The notes beneath the pieces are model-generated. The model saw nothing but the letters and a program-made list of their open reading frames with translations. It ran no database searches and was not told the DNA's origin. Below, piece after piece: positions 55,043 to 64,000 of a stretch of DNA of 64,000 nucleotides. Both the position numbers and the translations under genes were made by a program. Positions within the stretch are counted from its first letter, which is position 1. The number at the start of each line of letters is the position of its first letter. This stretch comes from Agapanthus africanus (taxonomy: Eukaryota > Streptophyta > Magnoliopsida > Asparagales > Amaryllidaceae), in the NCBI GenBank assembly GCA_030015575.1, contig CM057337.1, forward strand, positions 296,012,044 through 296,076,043, written 5' to 3'.

Positions 55043-56753
55043 CGCACTTTTGTGCCATTCAGGCATCAATTTTCTTTTGCTGCTCCATTATCATATTTGG
55101 TACTTTCTGGGTGTTTTTAATGAGACTCAAGTTGTTGAGGTCTCTGGGATTTTTTGGTGTTTGAAAAACTGATCGAAATGTTTAACGCCGTATAGATTAT
55201 GATGATATGTGATACAATATTCGGAATCCAAAATAATTAGTTTTGTGAAAACTAGTTAGTATTTTGTAAATCTAGCCGTTTACTCTCGTTTGATCGATTA
55301 CCACGCAGTTTTGATTCGGATCAAAACTCCGTCGCAATCGGGTATAGTACGCGATCACTTAGTCGGGAACTTGTTGAATTATCCGACTGCTTATTAAAAA
55401 GAGTTTTCAATTTGAGACTCAAATGCAAGGTTTATAAGTTAAGCATGAAATTCGGAATATGAGATATTATGTGTTTATGATCTCTAAGGTGTTTGCGGAA
55501 TCTAAATCTAGTAGTTTTTCATTTCTTTTCTGCGACCGTAAGTGTAATATGTAGTGTATCCCCGATCTCGTTACTATATGTCAACGGAATTTGGGACAGG
55601 CATATTTACTTACGTTGATGACATGTGATATTATGTGTTGCTGAGATATGTTATATTGGATTGTCGTGATTGAATAGCTGGGGTTTTTTTGCGTGAGATG
55701 AGAGTTTTTCATTTTCATTCATGTAAAAATTTGTATGTAATATTCTTTTATTGGGACACTTCCGGGTTGAGGATGATGTCACCATTGATGTATATTATTT
55801 ACTTTTCTGCATTAAGATAGACCCAAGGCAGGGAGGACAAGTAACCGAGTTCTATAGTCCAGTGGGAGACCATCTCAAGGAGTCAAGACCGGGTCTCCTA
55901 ATTCTAGAATTGGCAGGGTTGCTTGCCGCTCTCGTACGGGTCTATGGATATGGGTTTCACTATTCATCACGACCGTGGAATCCGTGTTTTTGATTACCAG
56001 CTGAATTTAAAACACGGACCTCCTAGTATATCCAATATTTCATATGTTGACTTCTGCTGTTTGGTTCTGTGATGTGATCGTATAACTGCGTGAGACGAAT
56101 GCTATATTATATATATATGATATATATAATAAACGTTGCTTATGTTTTGCACCCGCGCTAGTCCAGCCCCCGCTCTTCCATTAGTCAAGTAACCTAACGG
56201 TGCATGACGGGCCCTGTGGCGAATGCGGATGACATAAGCGTACATTCTATTTTCGTTTCTTTTCTGTGATGTTTAGGAAACATAAATGATGGACTTCATT
56301 AATAAAATTAATGGAAAAAAAAGAAACCTAAACATGTTGTAGAATCAAAATTTTAAAAAGTTAGCTCTAGTTCTTGCTTTGCATAGTGGTATTCCATGAT
56401 GAATATCCAGCACCTCATTCGATAAGAAAAGTGCCAAGATCCCTTCACCGGGAGTGACCTCTTTAACAAAACTATCAAATGCTACAACCCACTCGGTTTT
56501 GTTTTGATAGCTTCTCTACTTCTTGCTTTGCATAGTGGTATTCCTTGATGAATATCCAGCACCTCATTCGTTGAGGAAAGAGCCGAGATCTCTCACCGGG
56601 AGTCAGCTCTTTAGCGAAACTAGCAAAAGCTACAAAAAACACTCCTTTTCAAATCACTAGGTTCTACAACGATATCAAGTTTATTACATTAAAGGTTTTC
56701 ATCAAAACCAGTCGTAGCCCTCTGTCATTTCAGATAAGTGCTATTTAGTATTC

Positions 56754-57021
56754 GTGTTGCGTTTGTTGACCATAGCCGAGGTGCAGTGTACGATAGTTGA
56801 TTAGTGCGTGCTGCGTTTGTTGACCATAGCCAAGGTGCAGTGTACGATAGCTGATTAGTGCTTATCTGCCCTATGTGATGCGATTGGATTAGGGTAGTCG
56901 TACGACCTTGTTGGCCAGCGTCAAGGGTCGTGCGGGTGGGTTTAATTCAATCACGAAATGAACCGGTTGAACTTGGCCAGCACTTATGATTTTTGACCAT
57001 AACCAAGGTCATAAGTCGCTA
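56754..57021 (+). promoter_or_regulatory. Hairpin array with hairpin 1 duplicated (E7)
   Basis: Hairpin 1 (CTGC..TTGAC-cata-GCCAA..GCAG in the better copy) is present twice in tandem, about 56754-56806 and 56807-56860. Hairpin 2 tip TTGGC-cagc-GTCAA is near 56911-56924 with outer ACGACC/GGTCGT. Hairpin 3 has outer ACTTATG/CATAAGT (56984-57021). Confidence 0.65.
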
Positions 57022-57459
57022 GGGGTAAAAACATATATTGGGTATTTCAAGTGTTGAAATTTGCAATGAGATTGCATACCTTTTATGAGATAGTTGGATC
57101 CCAATACCCACCACGAGTAAGTGTTACTCCTGGGACAGTTTTCCACTTTACAATTAGCTGATTCAGTAGGTGTCTAAGAAATGTGTTAACGGGGTTATGC
57201 CATTGTGGAAACGAGGTTATTTAATTAGTTCAATGTGAAAGAACGGGGAGACTCACTCAGAGTACCAATAACTGCCTGGCTGACCGATTGGCAAACTTGT
57301 AGGGTGTAATTAATCCCGGCTAATCTTACCTTTTATAGTTTGAAGGAAGATTTGATAAAAACAGTAGGAGCCATCCTGATTAGATAAAATAAAAACTAAT
57401 CTAATCTTGCAAAGAGTGCATGCTAAAACGTTCCTTCTCTCTCTCTCCTGGTAGCGACC

Positions 57460-60400
57460 ATGACACGCCTTAATCAAGATAATAATATGGATGCATTGAC
57501 CGAACCTGCTTATTATACTGAGCAGGGGAATGTTGGTTCCGCTTTTTCTTATGATTGTCATAAGTCTGAGCAAGGAATAGGGGAATACCCAGATTCCCAT
57601 GCCACCCGAACAAAGAAGGAGCATGCTGGTGAAACTTCTTTAGGTGTGTTCGTTACCGAGAACCGTTTCTCAGTTTGCTCTACTTTCTAAGTATTGGATA
57701 CCGGATCAGGAACCTACGTTTGTAATTTGTTACATGGGCTAAGAAGAGGTAGAGAACTAGGAAAGGGTGACATGTCTCTTAAAGTAGGGAATGGATCAAT
57801 TGTTGCAGCCAAAATAGTTGGCGAATATCATCTTGTATTACCAAATGGTAATACAATGATTCTGGACGACTGTTATTACGTACCAAATATGATGTGCAAT
57901 ATTATCAATTTCTTCTTGCATAAAGAAGGATATAACTTTGCATTAGAGGATAATATTATAAACATTTTCCTAAATCAAGTGTTGATTGGGTTTGGTACGT
58001 TAAGTAACGGTATATACGTTCTAAATCAAACTACAGTCTAACGTACAGAGAAAACACAAGTGGAAAAGTTCAGAAATGAACGAAACCTTCTTGTGGCATT
58101 GTAAACTAGGTCATATCAATGCGACAAGACTAGCTAAGTTAAATAAAGTTGGATATTTAAATATTTTTGAATTTATATCTTATGAAACTTGCCAGTCATG
58201 TCTCAAGGTAAAATGACCAAAACGCTATTTACTGGACATGGAGAAAGAGCTACTGAACTCTTGGGACTAATACATAGTGATGTATGTGGTCCTATGTCTA
58301 CACATGCTAAAAATGGTTACTCATACTTTATTACATTCACCGATGATCTCTCAAGATTCGGACATGTGTTCCTGTTGAAACACAAGTCAGAAGCTTTTGA
58401 GAAATTCAAAGAATATAAGTACGAAGTTGAGAACCAATCGGGTAAAAGTATTAAAATCCTTCGATCATATCGGGGAGGAGAATACTTGAGCACGGAATTC
58501 CGAGACTATTAAAAGAGAATGGGATTCTCTCTCAGCTTACTCCTCTGTATACACCAAAGCACATTGGAGTTTCGGAGCGGAGGAATCGCACCCTATTAGA
58601 TATGGTGCGCTCTATGATGAGTAATGCTGAGTTACCTATTTCCTTTTGGGTTATGCACTTGAGATAACTGCATACCTATTGAATAAGGTTCTGACCAAAT
58701 ACATGCCTACCACTCCATATCAGATATGGAATGGGAATTCATCTCTTAAACGAGTTAAGATATGGTGTTGTTCGTCCTATTTTAAAAAGCAGAATCGGAC
58801 AAGCTCATGGCAAGGTCTTTTTTGTGCAAGTTTGTGGGATATCCAAAGGATTCATATGGATATATCTTTTACAACACTTAGGAACAAAAGGTGTTTGTTT
58901 CTCAATATTCCACCTTTTTAGAAAAGGAATTTGTTGTGAAAGAAATTATTTGTAATAAGGTAGAACTGGAAGAACTTCCAGCTATACAAACTATAACTGA
59001 CAATTTGGTGGAACCGGAGGATTCGATAGTCCCCGACGAACCTCAGCCACTCCGCAGATCTAGTAAGGTTCCTCATCCATCTGAGAGATACTATGGTTTT
59101 CTCATAGACGGTAAAAGCGAGGGTTGCATCGTGGAAGATGAAGACCCAACTAGTTTCGAGCAGGCCATCACAAGTGGAGACTCTGTGAAATGGCTGGATG
59201 CTATGTGATCTGAGATGAAATCCATGTACACAAACAAACTATGGACTTTGGAAGTTGCTCCTGAAGGGGTAAAACACATCATGAGCAAGTGGATCTTTAA
59301 GAAGAAAATTGGTGTAGATGGAATGGTTGAGACCTTCAAACCTACACTTGTAGCAAAAGGTTTTCGTCAACGACCAGGTGTCAACTATGATGAAACCTTT
59401 TCTCCTATCGCTATGCTTAAGTCGATCAGGATCCTACTTGCCATTGCTTCATACCATGACTACGAAATCTGGCAGATTGATGTCAAGACCGCTTTTCTAA
59501 ATGGTGATTTAGAAGAGAGCGTGTACATGACACAGCCAGAGGGCTTCATAGACGGTGGGAGCAGCGGAAGCGTATGCAAACTGCTCAAATCCATCTAGGG
59601 ATTAAAGCAGGAATCACGGAGCTGGAACATCTATTTTGATGAATCTATCAAAGAGTTTGACTTCATCAAAAATGTAGATGAACCTTGTATATACAAAAGG
59701 TTGTAGAGAGTAAGGTTGTCATTCTTGTATTGTACGTGGATGATATACTCTTGATAGGAAACGATGTGCCCATGTTACACTCGGTCAAGCTCTTCTTATC
59801 ACACAAGTTCTCCATAAAAGATATAGGTGATGCCTCCTACATCCTAGGGATAAAGAGCTATAAAGATAGATCTAAGCAGATGTTGGGATTGTCCCAATCC
59901 AGGTATATTGACACCATAATAAAGAGGTTTAGTATGGATGATTCTAAGCATGGTAATTTACCCGCTTGTTCAGGAATCACTCTCTCCAAAGAGATATCTC
60001 CCAAGACTGATTCAGAGAGGGCTCGCATGCAAGGGATACCCTATGCTTTGGCAATTGGGTCAATCATGTATGTGATGTTATATACCAGACTGGATGTAGC
60101 TTACTCATTTGGTGTAGTGAGTAGGTATCAATCAAATCCTGGGGAGAAACACTTTATAGCTGTGAACAACATTCATAAGTACTTGAGAAATTCTAAAGAA
60201 ATGTTCTTGGTGTATGGTAACGGTGAACTCCAGGTGGAGTCCTTTACCGATTCGAGCTTCCAAAGTGATAAGGATGACAGTAAGTCAGTCTCGGGTTTTG
60301 TCTCTCCCTCAATGGAGGGGCGGTATGTTGGAAGAGTTCCATGCAAGATAGCATACTAGACTCGACGATGGAGGATGAATACATCGTTTCCAACGATGCT

Positions 60401-60718
60401 GCCAAAGAGGCTGTCTGAATGAAGAAGTTCATAGCTTAAATTGGTGTGGTTCCATCCATTGAGCATCCAATACCTGTGTATTGTGAAAACAATGTAGCTG
60501 TGTCTTTGGCTAAGAAACCCCGGTCCCATCAACGATCCATACATATTCTTAGGCGGTATCATCCGATCTGGGAGATAGTAGATCGAAGGGAGATCGAGGT
60601 CAGGAGAGTTGACATGAAGAACAAAGTAGAGGATCCACTCACGAAGGCCCTCCCCCAGACGCAGTTTGAGAGACTTTTTGGGATGTTGGGTATGAGATAC
60701 TACAACACATGGCCTTAG
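57460..60718 (+). pseudogene. E7 copia pol, disrupted
   Basis: ATG 57460 follows a pyrimidine tract (here ending CCTGG rather than CCAGG). A stop at 57690 replaces the Trp just before the protease active site (LDTGSGTYVCN follows from about 57694). Frame shifts occur after 58041, 58512, 58921 and 59598, with stops at 59208 (TGA) and 59598 (TAG in SIYGL). RT YVDD is kept in 59685-60359, and the RNase H tail in 60446-60718 reads YCENN where intact copies have YCDNN, so a catalytic Asp is changed. Non-functional and clearly older than E3. Confidence 0.9.
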
Positions 60719-60720
60719 TG

Positions 60721-60732
60721 CAAGTGGGAGAT
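60721..60732 (+). other. E7 polypurine tract
   Basis: CAAGTGGGAGAT before TGTTAGG. Confidence 0.83.
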
Positions 60733-62101
60733 TGTTAGGAATATGTATGCCCTAGAGGCCATTATTGTATGATATTGTGGATGCTTGGACATATATATAG
60801 AGGACTTTCTTACTCGACATGATAGTATTCTATCTGGTTACTCTTTATCTTAACATGTACACTAGTATTTTTATACAGTCTCTCTGTTACATGTTGATAA
60901 AGACATTAGGATGTTTGCTTGACTACCAAGACTATGATGTGGATCATACTACTGGGACTTATTTAGTCTACAAGCACATCCTTTAATAGTTCCTAGTAGA
61001 AGGGACATCGAGACATGGCATCGATATTCCAGTGCGGATTAGTGTGTACGTTTCTTGACTCTGTATGGGGCGATGGTTGATCCCATATCCATTGGTGTTT
61101 GACATCAAAAATTGTACAAATGTGCTCATTAGAGAATGGGTACACCGAATAGGACTCACCGAGAACTCCTAGTTGGTACTATACCTATCGTCAGATAGCA
61201 GTTCTCTGGTGATACTGGTACAGGTTGGTCTGTAGACCCGAGATCGTCATAGAGTCTTGTGTGGTTCCCACTATGCATTGATTTCCTCCCTACTACGGAT
61301 CAAAGGATCCATGCAAACAGGTGGATTTTAGGTACAGTCCCGAGTCACATGGAAGAAATGAGGGATAGGAGGGGTTTCGTCTCTCCCGGTATTAGGAATT
61401 GATGTTGTTCTATGCTCGATTGGCTATAACCGTAAGTCTCTGGCCAGGGCTGATGAGATTTACTGGTAAGAATTATTAGTAGTTTCTCGAACCGTTATAA
61501 GCCATACATCGGCATGACTTATCAAGTTACTGGGGTCTGATGATTCCACCCCGAGACTCGATATGCGACATATCAGATGAAGAGACCGAACTGTACGGTA
61601 AGTGTTACTTATAGGCTTCATGGGAGTTTGGACAAGCTTGCTTGTTGATCTTCTATTCGCTCAATATGTGGGTAGCCGTTACGTCCAGCTAGTACCGCTG
61701 ATGTCTTGTGGGTAACTGATGTGATCATCACCGACTGCTGGCGTATTGCGAGTCTTTAGAGTCCCATACAGAAGTTTCCTAGTTCAAGCGAAACGAAATA
61801 GGGCAAATATGTTGATATGTGCAGGGGTCTGATTAAATACGAGTATGTGATACCGTATTCTAATCTGGCGGTTAGGGTATATGTGATATAATCGGATTAT
61901 TGAATCATGTGTTGATTTGATAATGTGATATACAGATAAATGATATTAGTCGGTTATATGAGATATAACCGGATTATTGAATCAAGTGTTGATTTAATAA
62001 TATGATATATATTTATATTTGATATAATTATATATTAACTAATTTTATTGCTCACTAATTATTTTCTTTATATATATATTAATATATATATTTGATATAT
62101 G

Positions 62102-62139
<38 letters not shown>

Positions 62140-62411
62140 GAAGCATGGTAGGATTTTCTATTTTTATGAAAAATAGAAATGAGGTGCAAATGAGGAATGG
62201 GGTGAAGCATGGCTTTTATGTTTCTATATTCATTTGCTTTCACTATTGAAGCGAGGTTCAATTTATTTGTTTAAATAAATTCCATTCTTCAATGAGCGGG
62301 GATATTATGTGAGCCATGATTCATTCTATTCTACACTTGGTGATTTTTCTCTTGAGCTCATCTCCATCAAGCTCTCTCGCTTTCCATCTTCTTCTTCCTC
62401 CTCAATAAAAC
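60733..62411 (+). repeat. E7 3' LTR, 3'-truncated by G2
   Basis: Begins TGTTAGGAAT. Similarity to 54162-54360 stops at CTCCTCAATAAAAC, where TGTAACG of G2 begins. It has the covarying hairpin at 61831-61865 and two palindromic modules at 61867-61926 and 61948-62005, the second containing CGGTTATAT-gag-ATATAACCG, a perfect 9-bp inverted repeat. Confidence 0.83.
62105..62138. repeat. (TA)n microsatellite in E7 3' LTR
   Basis: About 17 TA units. Confidence 0.9.
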
Positions 62412-64000
62412 TGTAACGTTTTAAAAATGATTAAATAAATAATTAAATGAATAAAAGTGTTTAAGTGAATTTTAGGATTTTTGGTAAAGTAAAATGTATT
62501 TTTCGTAAAACCCAACCGTGATTGTTTTTCATTATAATTTTAAAAATATCTATTTTAATTATGAAATTATTAGTAAATGGTGTTTATTTAGCCACTTATA
62601 AATTTTTAGTTTAATAAAATATTTTTCCTAAATTAATTATTTTTAATATTAACATAAGCTTTATTTTTACACTAAATTAGTGTAAATTACAAATTTAAAT
62701 GGTTTTAATTTTTAAAAATGAACCATGGCATATTAGAAATTAGTGTGTATCATGCAAAATTTATTTGCAAATTTTTCCTAATTTCTAGAGCTTTCTTGAG
62801 TTGCTATAGTAAATAAATAAATAAATAAATACATGAAAAGACTTTTAATGATGTTTCTCTTCTTGAAACTTCCACACACTTTGCACACTCTCTTCTTTCT
62901 CTCACTCTCCTCACTTAGGCCGGCCACAACCCCACCATGGCTGCCCCCCCCCCCATTTTCTACCTCTTTTTTATTCAAAAATGATCAAAAATACATCAAA
63001 AATTCCATTAAAATTCCACAAAATCCTATTTATTTCATACCCTTTATTCCTTACTCATTTTTACATGGATTTTGGAGATGGAAAGCATGCATTTTGGAGG
63101 CTCATTTCTAGTTTGGATTTCATATTTTGGGAGGTATAATTTCTTTCTTTTGATTTATTGTTTTAGATGTTCATTTAAGTTTAATTAGATTTAATGAATT
63201 AATTCTATGTTCAATTTTAAAAATTCAAGTTAGGGTTTCTAAATTCAAGTTATGATTTTTGTTAATTATTTAGGGTTATAATAGTTAGTTTAACACTTTT
63301 GGATTTGGAAAATCTTGCATGATTGTTGAATTGTAAATTTTTCATTGAAAATGGTTTAAATTAGGAAATTTTGCTAACTAGGTTTCTATAAAACCTAATT
63401 ATTGGTGAAATAAATCTCAATTAATATTGGTAATACTGGATTTTGGTCTTAATAAGAGTATTAACTTGTTGGTGGAAAGAAAAACCTAGTTTGATTGCTA
63501 TTTTCTATGGATAATTGATAATTGTGATAAAAATTGCTAATTTTGTAAACTAGATTTTAGAAATTTCTATATAAATGAGATTAAAAATATAATTATGGTT
63601 TTATTATATCACTATCATCATGAATTGTAGTTTAAGACATTAATTCATGCGAAATCATGTTTTGTGGTGGAATTGTGGTATTTTGCTTTAAAATGTTGAA
63701 AATTGTTAAAGGATGCAAACTAGAAATTTCAAATCAATACAAAATTGTGTAATAAAAATATAGTAGTGGTTTGTATAGTCTAGTAATGCTATTTAATGAG
63801 TTTTATGACCATTGGTTTCATTTAAATGTTAAGTTTTGATGAAAAACGGTAAACTGGCATTTTCGGGTTTTGCGAAATTGGACGGTTTGATAGATTTTCG
63901 GGTTTCGATTGATTTAATCATGTTTTATAGTATAAGTAATGTGTTTTAAAACTACAAGTTGTTTGATGATGTTATCTCGATCCATCGGAGTTTGTACACC
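62412..64000 (+). repeat. G2: gypsy-like LTR (start only), inserted in E7 LTR
   Basis: Starts TGTAACGTTTTAAAAATG, preceded by AAAAC (possible target duplication). It is very AT-rich, with a TAAA-repeat near 62811-62830, a GGCCGGCCAC site near 62919, a C-run at 62945-62955, and a purine segment ending GGGAG|GTATAA near 63130 that could be a 5' splice donor. It shares its start and layout with G1. No protein domain appears before the window ends. Gypsy assignment is inference. Confidence 0.45.

Larger units (their letters stand above)
54815..57459 (+). other. E7 structured leader without gag
   Basis: Same block order as E3 and E5, no gag-like ORF. A block at 56150-56250 (ACCCGCGCTAGTCCAG) is shared only with E1 in this window. 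Paired direct repeats lie at 56378-56468 and 56525-56627. The GNRA hairpin site near 57215-57240 is decayed. Confidence 0.7.
54162..62411 (+). mobile_element. E7: diverged copia element truncated at both LTRs
   Basis: 5' LTR end piece 54162-54801, primer site TGGTATCAGAGAC, leader to 57459, disrupted pol 57460-60718, polypurine tract, 3' LTR 60733-62411 cut by G2. The two LTR pieces overlap for about 200 bp (54162-54360 with 62204-62411), which ties them to one element; full LTR length would be about 2.1 kb. It differs from E2-E5 across pol and leader and is probably the oldest copia copy besides E1's interior. Confidence 0.85.

Overview
The window looks like plant (angiosperm-type) repeat-rich heterochromatin. 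I see no host gene. Nearly all of it is a stack of nested Ty1/copia LTR retrotransposons of one extended family. Shared traits are long LTRs (about 2.0-2.2 kb) starting TGTTRG and ending near CA, a primer-binding site matching plant initiator tRNA-Met (TGGTATCAGAGC), a GTGCAAGTGGGAGAT polypurine tract, 5-bp target-site duplications (TSDs), and a Pol polyprotein in copia order: protease, integrase, reverse transcriptase, RNase H. I name the elements E1-E7 here.

Layout. E1 (1-8968, +; its 5' LTR starts before the window) has similar LTRs but a badly decayed internal region. 8969-10369 is part of a different, gypsy-like LTR on the minus strand (G1). E2 (10398-22828, TSD CATGA) carries the only intact pol ORF (17151-20396). 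Its internal region is rearranged into a palindrome of about 3.1 kb per arm with a 97-bp loop. After about 1 kb of older flank comes E4 (23848-42174, minus strand, TSD TTCTA). E3 (24763-35155, +, TSD ACACT) is inserted in E4's 3' LTR, and E4 itself holds two further inversion patches. E5 (42221-53958, +) is truncated at its 5' end and its pol is split by a solo LTR, E6 (48815-50823). E7 (54162-62411, +) is truncated at both ends, and its 3' LTR is cut by a second gypsy-like LTR (G2, 62412 to the window end).

How it fits together. No copy shows a gag ORF. Where Gag should be, E1, E3, E5 and E7 have a long leader (2.2-2.7 kb) between primer-binding site and pol. It holds structures that recur from copy to copy with compensated base changes: a GC-rich hairpin after the primer site, a pair of direct repeats, three phased hairpins, a GNRA-loop hairpin, and a pyrimidine tract ending in AG just before the pol ATG. 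I judge this gag-less structured leader, and the palindromic E2 as a potential natural hairpin-RNA source against its own family, the two most interesting features. Alignments were by eye, so repeat edges may be off by a few bases, and identity figures are estimates.
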